From an uncultured Flavobacteriales bacterium (GTDB lineage Bacteria > Bacteroidota > Bacteroidia > Flavobacteriales > BACL11), in assembly GCA_913052655.1 (NCBI GenBank), contig CAJXFN010000090.1, forward strand, positions 1 through 5,410: DNA of 5,410 bases. Reading direction: 5' to 3'. Below are positions 1 through 5,410 of the stretch, piece by piece. A model generated the notes under the pieces. It saw only the letters and a list, made by a program, of their open reading frames with translations, ran no database searches and had not been told where the DNA came from. Within the stretch, counting starts at the first letter, position 1; each line of letters begins with the position of its first letter. The position numbers were made by a program, and so were the translations under genes.

Positions 1-180
1 AAAGCTTCCTATGTTTTTGGAAGTGAATCTCATGGAATTTCAAAAACATTATTAAGCAATTTAGAAGGTAAGCTATCTATTCCTCAATTTAGGGAAGGAG
101 ATAATAAAGTAGATAGTTTGAATGTTGCAAATGCTACTGCAATTTTTTTGAGTGAATTATTTAGAGGCTTAAAAGTGTAA
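1..180 (+). CDS. SpoU/TrmH-family RNA 2'-O-methyltransferase, C-terminal fragment (5' end outside window)
   Basis: The first 59 codons of the window, read in frame 1 to a TAA stop, are the C-terminal end of a SPOUT-class methyltransferase that transfers a methyl group from S-adenosylmethionine to a ribose 2'-OH of rRNA or tRNA in the cytoplasm. Two hallmark SpoU motifs are visible: motif 2 as VFGSESHGIS (fragment residues 5-14) and motif 3 as IP (27-28) followed by DSLNVANATAIFLSE (38-52). These form the deep trefoil knot that binds SAM; the Glu of motif 2 and the Asn of SLNV are the conserved functional residues and both are present. The chain stops 7 residues after motif 3, the normal end for this family, so the 3' end looks intact. 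The N-terminal part, which would decide the RNA target, is not visible, so no specific gene (rlmB, trmH and so on) can be named. It is convergent with the next gene and probably unrelated to the operon downstream. Confidence 0.9.
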   Translation, partial: KASYVFGSESHGISKTLLSNLEGKLSIPQFREGDNKVDSLNVANATAIFLSELFRGLKV

Positions 181-271
181 ATAAACTTTTACCAAAGACA
201 ACCATATGATCTAGCTGCTAACTCTACCTATATTAAAATTGGCATGTAAAATGTTCTAATATCTTTATTAC

Positions 272-628
272 TTACTCCTGGGACGGGTCACCGTAATTAT
301 TTGATCCATCTGTACCTTTAATTATATAAAGGTATAATAAATATAATATTCCAATAATAGTAAACATCCAAAGTAGATTCCAACCACTTTTATTTACATC
401 GTGAAGTCTTCTTATTGAAAGTGATAGAGATGGGATCAGGGTAACAAGGCTAAAAATTCCACCTGTTATACCTATGTCCTCTGCTGTAGCTCCAAGAAGT
501 TGAGTATCGACACCCATAAAGATTAAAGAAAAGATTGTGCTAAAAAGAGTAAAATACCAGTATTCTGGTCTATTAGCTCTAGCGTTAAAATCAAATGCTT
601 TTTTGAAAGCGAGGATAAAATATTTCAT
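272..628 (-). CDS. DUF805 family small integral membrane protein
   Basis: This complete 118-residue inner-membrane protein matches the DUF805 family (YhaH/YhaI-like), whose biochemical role is unknown. Family signatures are present in order: an N-terminal amphipathic stretch with FDFNARANRPEYWYF (residues 12-26), a central RRLHD (73-77) followed by KSGW (80-83), and a C-terminal GTDGSNNYGDP (105-115). Hydrophobic segments lie at about 24-40, 57-72 and 83-103, so three membrane helices are likely. The length is normal for the family and nothing is missing. The ATG at 626-628 is chosen because the family motif begins a few residues later and the protein opens with the typical MKYFILAFKKAF. There is no Shine-Dalgarno sequence; the leader instead carries a 13-base tandem duplication. 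The gene is divergent from the ABC operon and convergent with the methyltransferase, so it forms its own transcription unit. In other genomes DUF805 genes are often solitary, and no link to the transporter can be shown here. Confidence 0.93.
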   Translation of the reverse strand: MKYFILAFKKAFDFNARANRPEYWYFTLFSTIFSLIFMGVDTQLLGATAEDIGITGGIFSLVTLIPSLSLSIRRLHDVNKSGWNLLWMFTIIGILYLLYLYIIKGTDGSNNYGDPSQE

Positions 629-630
629 AT

Positions 631-656
631 TTAAGGTTTATAGTTAAGGTTTATAG
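631..656. repeat. Perfect 13-base tandem duplication in the DUF805 leader
   Basis: The unit TTAAGGTTTATAG occurs twice head to tail, at 631-643 and 644-656, with no mismatch. On the minus strand this reads as two copies of CTATAAACCTTAA ending 2 bases before the DUF805 start codon. It lies between the candidate minus-strand promoter and the gene, so it is probably in the 5' untranslated region. It could be a recent replication-slippage duplication or a paired binding site; sequence alone cannot decide. Confidence 0.9.
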
Positions 657-668
657 ATGCTAAATTTA
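637..668 (+). promoter_or_regulatory. Weak candidate promoter for the ABC operon, sharing the TAAATTTA palindrome
   Basis: On the plus strand TTTA (637-640) precedes TAAATTTA (661-668) by 20 bases, close to the TTTG / TAnnTTTG pattern except that both final G residues are A. Because TAAATTTA is its own reverse complement, the same element could serve the divergent DUF805 gene. A start near 675 would leave a leader of roughly 38 bases before the ATPase ATG. An alternative, TAATTTTA at 700-707, lies too close to the ATG unless the transcript is essentially leaderless, and has no TTG upstream. Confidence 0.18.
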
Positions 669-693
669 ATAAATAATAAAAATTATTTCACAA
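661..693 (-). promoter_or_regulatory. Candidate Bacteroidota-type promoter for the DUF805 gene
   Basis: On the minus strand ATTG (694-691) is followed, after 22 bases, by TAAATTTA (668-661). The Bacteroidota primary sigma factor is known to favour a TTTG-like -33 element and a TAnnTTTG -7 element about 19-23 bases apart. The match is 7 of 8 at -7 and 3 of 4 at -33, with slightly long spacing. Transcription would start near 655, giving a short leader that contains the 13-base duplication. In such AT-rich DNA a match this good can occur by chance, so this is only a candidate. Confidence 0.3.
671..688. repeat. AT-only inverted repeat in the divergent intergenic region
   Basis: AAATAAT (671-677) and ATTATTT (682-688) are perfect reverse complements separated by four A residues. 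It sits between the two divergent genes, where an operator might be expected. It contains no G or C and lies in low-complexity sequence, so it may be chance. No T-tract follows directly and both neighbouring genes start here, so it is not a terminator. Confidence 0.4.
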
Positions 694-712
694 TTTTTTT
701 AATTTTACGCAC

Positions 713-1588
713 ATGAAATTAAAAATCACTAATCTTTCAAAAACCTACAAAAACGGAGTAAAAGCTTTAGATAAAGTTAATCTTGAGATTGGTACTGGAA
801 TGTTTGGACTATTAGGGCCTAATGGTGCTGGTAAATCTACATTAATGAGAACAATTGCAACTATTCAAAGCCCAGATCAAGGTAAAATTGTTTTTAATAA
901 AATAAATGTTTTAAATGATAATATTTCATTAAGAAAAATTTTAGGTTATTTACCACAATCTTTTGGAGTATATCCAAACATGACCGCAGATAGTTTATTA
1001 AATTATTTTGCAGTTCTTAAGGGAATCTCCAGTAAGAAAGAAAGATCTATACTAATTGACAGGTTACTTGAGATTACAAACCTGAAAGATGTACGATGGA
1101 AAAATGTTAGTGGTTTTTCAGGAGGTATGAAACAAAGATTCGGTATAGCTCAACTATTAATTAACAAACCTGAGCTAATTATTGTTGATGAACCTACTGC
1201 AGGACTTGATCCAGCAGAAAGGCAGCGATTTCTTAATGTCTTAAGAGAGGTGGGTTCTAGCTCAACGGTTATTTTCTCCACTCATATAGTTGATGATGTA
1301 AAAGAATTATGTAATAACATGGCAATAATGAACGAAGGTAAAATATTGAATCATATAAAACCTGTTGAATCAACTAACAAATTGAAGGGTAAGATTTGGA
1401 ACAAAGTAATTGATAAAACATCACTAGACAAAATGGATAAAAAATATAATATTTTATCTACAAGTTTTAATCCAGATAATTCTCTAAATATCAGAATTTT
1501 TTCAGATCAAAAAACTGTATCAGGATTTAAGAAAGTTAATCCAGATTTAGATGATGTCTATTTTTTAACATTAAAAGAAAATTCATAG
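713..1588 (+). CDS. ABC-2-type transporter ATP-binding protein
   Basis: This complete 291-residue cytoplasmic ATPase would power the permease encoded immediately downstream. All nucleotide-binding motifs are intact: Walker A GPNGAGKST (35-43), Q-loop Gln82 in LPQSFGVYP (80-88), signature FSGGMKQR (135-142, an FSGGM variant of LSGGQ), Walker B LIIVDEP (155-161) with catalytic Glu160, D-loop GLD (164-166) and the switch His191 in STH. The ATPase core ends at about 210; the last 80 residues form an accessory C-terminal domain like those in many CcmA-type drug, lantibiotic or lipid exporter ATPases. Length is normal for this class. The ATG at 713 is preceded by a T-rich stretch with no Shine-Dalgarno sequence, as is common in Bacteroidota, and the protein begins in typical style (MKLKITNLSKTY). 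The stop is followed after only 7 bases by the permease-peptidase start, so the two genes are almost certainly co-transcribed. Having one ATPase gene suggests a homodimer working with the double permease. The substrate is not predictable. Confidence 0.97.
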   Translation: MKLKITNLSKTYKNGVKALDKVNLEIGTGMFGLLGPNGAGKSTLMRTIATIQSPDQGKIVFNKINVLNDNISLRKILGYLPQSFGVYPNMTADSLLNYFAVLKGISSKKERSILIDRLLEITNLKDVRWKNVSGFSGGMKQRFGIAQLLINKPELIIVDEPTAGLDPAERQRFLNVLREVGSSSTVIFSTHIVDDVKELCNNMAIMNEGKILNHIKPVESTNKLKGKIWNKVIDKTSLDKMDKKYNILSTSFNPDNSLNIRIFSDQKTVSGFKKVNPDLDDVYFLTLKENS

Positions 1589-1595
1589 TTAGAAA

Positions 1596-4500
1596 GTGTT
1601 TTACAATATTTTTATAAATGAAATTATGTTCTGGTTTAAAAAGCCAGCTCTCTATGTTTATAGTATAATTTTTCTTTTACTAGGTCTATTTGCTTCTGGA
1701 GCATCTGCAGGACTTTTTGATTCTGTATCACTTACGGTTGGTTCTTCACGAATAGTAAACTCACCTTATGCAATTAGTGGATTGTTTGGAGGTATGAGCT
1801 CACTAATAATTTTTCTTTATCCTTCTATAATTGGAGTTGGAATATATAGAGATTATAAGTCTGAAACACATTCAATTTTATACTCCTATCCATTTACGAA
1901 AATGCAGTATCTATTTGCAAAATTTTTTAGTGGAGTCTTTATTGTACATCTGATAATTTTAGTTTTGGGAATTGGAGTTAGTTTAGGATTTATACTTCCG
2001 GGAACGAATCAAGATCTTTTAAAAGCTTTTGAATTGAAACCTTATTTAGATATATATTTTATTTATATACTCCCTAATATAATTTTCACTGGGTTGTTAG
2101 TGTTTGGAGTAGTAACATTCACAAGAAATATTTCTGCCGGTTTTATTTTGGTTTTAATACTGGTGGTTCTTCAAGGATTTTTAGTCGGGTATGCCGAAGA
2201 TGCAGAAAACAGACTTGTTTCTGCACTTGCAGATCCTTTTGGAGATTTAGCAATTCAATACTATACTCAATATTGGACAGTAGCACAACAAAATGAACTT
2301 TATATACCAATTAGAGGAGTACTAATATATAATCGATTAATTTGGTTATCTGCTGCTGGAATATTGTTTGTGTTAATCTACAGAACATTTTCATTCAGTC
2401 AAAATGCTATTAGTTTTGCATTTTGGAAAAAGTCTGAAAAAAGAATTAAAAAGACAAATTTTTTAGGGATTGTTGATATTGACCTACCTAATGTAAAATT
2501 AAATTACTCATTTATAACACAATTAAAGTTACTAAATAGGCTATCTAATATAGACTTCCTATATATAGTTAAAAATATGCCATTCGTATCAATAGTTTTG
2601 TTTGGGTTATTAATTAATATTGTAAGTCTTTTTGAACTAGGAAATCTTTTTGGGACCGCTACTCTTCCAAGGACTTGGAGAATGCTTGAAGCTGGAGAAA
2701 CCCTAGCATTATCTATTAATATCTGTACTTTTCTTTACGCTGGAATGTTAATACATAGGTCTAGAATATTTAAGTCTAATGAACTTATAGACACTACTCC
2801 AACGAAGAATTGGGTGTTATTTGGATCCAAATTTCTAGCCATAATTAAAATGCAAGTTTTATTACTATCCCTAGTAATGATTTCAGGATTAATATTTCAA
2901 ATTTATAAAGGATTCTATGATTTTGAGATAAACCTCTATATATACGAATTACTTGCATTAAGCTTAATTTATTATGTGATTTGGGCCTTTCTTGCATTTT
3001 TTGTTCAAACATTAATTCCAAATCCATATTTAGGTCTTTTTATCATGATAGTCCTACTTATTGGGATTCCACTAACTCAACTGGCAGGAATTGAACAATC
3101 AATTTTTAAATACAATCAAGGCCCAGGATACTCATATTCAGATATGAATGCATACGGATCATCTATTAATAGATACTTTGTTTATAAAACTTACTGGTTA
3201 TGTCTAGGAATAGTATTCTTTATTTTAACCATTTTATTTTATAACAGAGGGTTAACTAGTAATTTTAAAGAAAGACTTAAAATCGCCAAGAATAGATTTA
3301 ATGGATGGCATCCTTTTTTTCTATCAGTTTTTACAATTTTGTTCATTGCAATTGGTTCATACATTTACTACACAAATAATGTTGAGAACATAAGGAGATC
3401 CTCTAAAGAACAAGAAATAGCGACTGTTGAATGGGAAAAAAAATATAAAAAATATGAAAAGTATGCCCAACCAAGAATTATTTCAGTTAATGTTAATCTA
3501 GACCTATTTCCAAAAACTCGTGACTTTAATGTTGATGGAGAATATATGCTTGTTAATAAATCAGGACAAATTATTGATAGTATATTCCTAGATCACTCAA
3601 GCAGGATAAGTACGTTTGAGTTTGATAGAGAAAATACATTAGTTCTTGAAGACACTACATATCATTTTGATATCTATGAGTTTAAAAATCCTATATTACC
3701 AGGAGATTCACTAAAATTAAATTTTACAGTAAGAAATAAACCAAATACTCTTCTTAGAAATAATTCACCTGTATTATACAATGGTACCTTTTTGAGCAAC
3801 CAAAATTTTCCAAGTTTAGGTTACCAAGGTTACGAACTTACAGATGATAAAACAAGAGAAAAGTATGGCCTACCTCCAAATGAACTAAAACCTCTTCCTT
3901 CAGATAGTACAGCTTTAGGTAATACCTATATATCAAAAGATTCTGATTGGATTGATTTTGAGGCTACTGTAAGCACATCTGTTGATCAAATAGCAATTGC
4001 ACCTGGATATCTTCAAAAAGAATGGGTTGATGGAGACAGAAGGTACTTTAATTATAAAATGGATAGTAAAATATTAAATTTCTATTCTTTTAATTCTGCA
4101 GATTATCAAGTTTTTAAAGATAGTTGGAATGATGTAAGTTTAGAAATCTATTATCATAGTGGTCATGATTATAATCTTGATAGAATGATGAAAGGAATGA
4201 AAGCAGCATTAGAGTATTGTAGTGAGAACTTTAGTCCATATCAACACAAACAGCTCAGAATAATAGAGTTTCCAAAATCACAAGGTTTTTATGCTCAAGC
4301 ATTCCCAAATACAGTTCCCTTTTCAGAAGGTTTAGGTTTTATTGCTGATGTTGATGATTCTGAAGAAGGTGGGAATGATTATCCTTTTTATGTTACTGCG
4401 CATGAAGTTGCTCACCAATGGTTTGCTCATCAGGTCATTGGAGCGGATGTCCTAGGTGCTACTGTAATGTCTGAGAGTCTATCTGAGTATGTTGGTCTGA

Positions 4501-5246
4501 AGATTATTGAGAGTGTTAATGGAAAAAATAAAATGAGAAAATTTTTAAAAAAATCTTTAGATGATTATTTATTATCGAGGACATTTGAAACCAAGAGAGA
4601 AAATGCATTAATGTTCAATGATGGTCAGGGTTATATTCATTACCAAAAAGGATCTTTAGTCTTCTATGCATTAAGTGATTATTTAGGTGAAAAAAACCTT
4701 AATAAAGCTATTTCTAAGTATGTTAATAAAGTAGCATTTCAAGATCCGCCATATACTACTTCAATTGAATTGTTAGATTATGTTAAAGAATCTACCCCTG
4801 ATTCACTAAATTATATCTTAAAGGACATGTTCGAGACTATTACTCTTTACGATAATAATGCAGTTTCTGCAGTTTCCAAAAAAATGGATAATGGGAAGTA
4901 TAAAATTGATTTTGAATTTAATGTAAGTAAATATAGGAACGATGAAAAAGGAAAAATTAATTATGGTGATCAAGAAAGAGATTCAATAAATTTTCAATCC
5001 GATAACATGGATAAACCCATCTACTCTGTATACCTGGAAGATTATTTAGATATTGGAGTATTTGGTTCTGACGATGATGAAAACGAAACTGAGATATATT
5101 TAAAGAAACATAAAATCTCTGATATAAATAATAAAATATCAATAATTGTTGATGAAGAACCAATAGAAATAGGGATAGATCCTTACAATAAATTGATTGA
5201 TACAGATTCAGGTGATAACAGGAAGAGGATTGTATATGAGGATTAA
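1596..5246 (+). CDS. ABC-2-type permease fused to an M1-family zinc metallopeptidase
   Basis: This 1216-residue protein joins a transporter membrane domain to a gluzincin peptidase. Residues 1-555 hold two six-helix modules (helices near 17-38, 66-86, 107-133, 151-175, 178-199, 246-263; then 327-345, 368-386, 408-434, 447-471, 476-494, 532-549). A thirteenth helix (573-592) follows the basic loop 550-570. By the positive-inside rule this places residues 593-1216 in the periplasm. A charged linker (594-624) leads to a beta-rich M1 N-terminal domain (from about 626) and a catalytic domain with HEVAHQW (936-942), third zinc ligand Glu960, and YQKG with the probable catalytic Tyr1016. No canonical GxMEN is present; PFSEG (908-912) sits in its place, keeping the Glu. 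YSDMNAYG (514-521) and the C-terminal GIDPYNKLID look typical of this fusion family. The start is GTG: an in-frame TAG at 1590 excludes anything earlier, and the next ATG (codon 11) would remove the conserved pre-helix segment. The family is widespread in Bacteroidota; substrate and physiological role are unknown. The next gene overlaps or follows by one base. Confidence 0.95.
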   Translation: MFYNIFINEIMFWFKKPALYVYSIIFLLLGLFASGASAGLFDSVSLTVGSSRIVNSPYAISGLFGGMSSLIIFLYPSIIGVGIYRDYKSETHSILYSYPFTKMQYLFAKFFSGVFIVHLIILVLGIGVSLGFILPGTNQDLLKAFELKPYLDIYFIYILPNIIFTGLLVFGVVTFTRNISAGFILVLILVVLQGFLVGYAEDAENRLVSALADPFGDLAIQYYTQYWTVAQQNELYIPIRGVLIYNRLIWLSAAGILFVLIYRTFSFSQNAISFAFWKKSEKRIKKTNFLGIVDIDLPNVKLNYSFITQLKLLNRLSNIDFLYIVKNMPFVSIVLFGLLINIVSLFELGNLFGTATLPRTWRMLEAGETLALSINICTFLYAGMLIHRSRIFKSNELIDTTPTKNWVLFGSKFLAIIKMQVLLLSLVMISGLIFQIYKGFYDFEINLYIYELLALSLIYYVIWAFLAFFVQTLIPNPYLGLFIMIVLLIGIPLTQLAGIEQSIFKYNQGPGYSYSDMNAYGSSINRYFVYKTYWLCLGIVFFILTILFYNRGLTSNFKERLKIAKNRFNGWHPFFLSVFTILFIAIGSYIYYTNNVENIRRSSKEQEIATVEWEKKYKKYEKYAQPRIISVNVNLDLFPKTRDFNVDGEYMLVNKSGQIIDSIFLDHSSRISTFEFDRENTLVLEDTTYHFDIYEFKNPILPGDSLKLNFTVRNKPNTLLRNNSPVLYNGTFLSNQNFPSLGYQGYELTDDKTREKYGLPPNELKPLPSDSTALGNTYISKDSDWIDFEATVSTSVDQIAIAPGYLQKEWVDGDRRYFNYKMDSKILNFYSFNSADYQVFKDSWNDVSLEIYYHSGHDYNLDRMMKGMKAALEYCSENFSPYQHKQLRIIEFPKSQGFYAQAFPNTVPFSEGLGFIADVDDSEEGGNDYPFYVTAHEVAHQWFAHQVIGADVLGATVMSESLSEYVGLKIIESVNGKNKMRKFLKKSLDDYLLSRTFETKRENALMFNDGQGYIHYQKGSLVFYALSDYLGEKNLNKAISKYVNKVAFQDPPYTTSIELLDYVKESTPDSLNYILKDMFETITLYDNNAVSAVSKKMDNGKYKIDFEFNVSKYRNDEKGKINYGDQERDSINFQSDNMDKPIYSVYLEDYLDIGVFGSDDDENETEIYLKKHKISDINNKISIIVDEEPIEIGIDPYNKLIDTDSGDNRKRIVYED
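5221..5241 (+). promoter_or_regulatory. Two purine-rich Shine-Dalgarno-like sites at the fusion/lipoprotein junction
   Basis: GGAAGAGGA (5221-5229) ends 6 bases before the in-frame ATG at 5236, and GAGG (5238-5241) lies 6 bases before the ATG at 5248. Both starts are in the same frame, so they do not change the lipoprotein apart from four N-terminal residues. With the stop codon of the fusion gene between them, the arrangement suggests translational coupling. Bacteroidota depend little on Shine-Dalgarno pairing, and the bases also encode the fusion's C-terminus, so the sites may be incidental. Confidence 0.3.
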
Positions 5247-5247
5247 G

Positions 5248-5410
5248 ATGAAAACAATTCTTCATTTTATTTTATTTATCTCATTAATATTTTTTACAAA
5301 TTGCTCATCTAAAGAGGATTCTATGGAGGCCACAATTATTGACAAAGTAGAAGTCGATAATAATCAAAATATTCCGGATAAACTTCTTAATTCAAATTCT
5401 ACAGGTGTTT
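5248..5410 (+). CDS. Putative small lipoprotein, N-terminal fragment (3' end outside window)
   Basis: An open frame begins just after the fusion gene's stop and runs off the window, showing 54 codons. It starts MKTILHF, continues with a hydrophobic stretch of about 11 residues and reaches FFTNC, with Cys at residue 19. This is a signal-peptidase II type lipoprotein signal, although Phe at -3 and Asn at -1 make the lipobox loose. The residues after the cysteine, SSKEDSMEA, include a Lys-Glu-Asp cluster like the lipoprotein export signal reported to send Bacteroidota lipoproteins to the cell surface. The visible mature part is polar and Asn-rich, with no domain I recognise. An in-frame ATG at 5236 would add four residues (MRIK) and overlap the fusion gene by 11 bases; 5248 gives the more compact signal peptide, but the choice is open. 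The one-base gap or overlap implies the same operon as the transporter, so an envelope partner role is plausible but unproven. Confidence 0.7.
   Translation, partial: MKTILHFILFISLIFFTNCSSKEDSMEATIIDKVEVDNNQNIPDKLLNSNSTGV

Noticed and set aside
170..191. Inverted repeat TAAAAGT / ACTTTTA overlapping the methyltransferase stop codon, considered as a terminator.
   Set aside because: The 7-bp stem has only one G-C pair, the loop is 8 bases and no T-tract follows (ACCAAAGAC), so it would be a poor intrinsic terminator.
181..271. Convergent intergenic gap, searched for a small gene, a bidirectional terminator or an RNA gene.
   Set aside because: No open frame of useful length, no stable GC-containing hairpin and no tRNA-like pattern were found.
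2845..3027. Minus-strand open frame of 60 codons inside the permease.
   Set aside because: It lies wholly within a well-supported coding region, has no recognisable domain, and reads as the complement of membrane-helix codons.
713..5246. Possibility that the ATPase and fusion genes are the GldA/GldF/GldG gliding-motility transporter.
   Set aside because: The permease is fused to an M1 peptidase and has a double ABC-2 architecture; no separate GldG-like extracytoplasmic subunit is encoded here.
4957..5265. Minus-strand open frame of 102 codons over the end of the fusion gene and the lipoprotein start.
   Set aside because: The translation is rich in Tyr, His, Leu and Gln as expected from the complement of A-rich coding DNA, and the opposite strand encodes family-conserved C-terminal residues (GIDPYNKLID).
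1..5410. Insertion sequences, CRISPR arrays, att sites, toxin-antitoxin or phage genes.
   Set aside because: No transposase or integrase motifs, no regularly spaced repeats and no terminal inverted repeats were seen; base and codon use look uniform across the genes.

Overview
The window is strongly AT-rich, with A/T-ending codons throughout. The gene families point to Bacteroidota, probably a marine or aquatic flavobacterium. The main evidence is an ABC ATPase gene followed at once by a very large gene fusing an ABC-2 permease to an M1 peptidase, a pairing I associate mainly with this phylum. Supporting signs are the lack of Shine-Dalgarno sequences before most starts and a lipoprotein with a charged stretch just after its cysteine. 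The taxon is inferred from family knowledge; no rRNA or marker gene is present.

Layout: (1) 1-180, + strand: the last 59 codons of a SpoU/TrmH-family RNA 2'-O-methyltransferase. (2) 181-271: a 91-base gap between convergent genes, with no gene and no convincing terminator. (3) 272-628, - strand: a complete small DUF805 membrane protein. (4) 629-712: a very AT-rich divergent intergenic region with a perfect 13-base tandem duplication, a TAAATTTA palindrome that could be a promoter element, and an AT-only inverted repeat. (5) 713-1588, + strand: a complete ABC-2-type ATPase. (6) 1596-5246, + strand, 7 bases after the ATPase stop and starting with GTG: a 1216-residue permease/M1 metallopeptidase fusion. 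(7) 5248 (or 5236) to the window end, + strand: the start of a small lipoprotein gene abutting or overlapping the fusion gene. There is no gene-free stretch longer than 300 bases.

Genes 5-7 look like one operon. The ATPase would energise the permease half of the fusion. The fusion appears to hold two tandem six-helix permease modules, then a thirteenth helix that would put the zinc peptidase on the periplasmic side, then a lipoprotein that may be part of the same envelope system. A membrane machine linking ATP hydrolysis to an outward-facing peptidase is the most interesting item here. The architecture is a recognised but, to my knowledge, functionally uncharacterised family, so its substrate (peptide, lipid or protein) cannot be named from sequence. 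The RNA methyltransferase and DUF805 genes appear unrelated to it.
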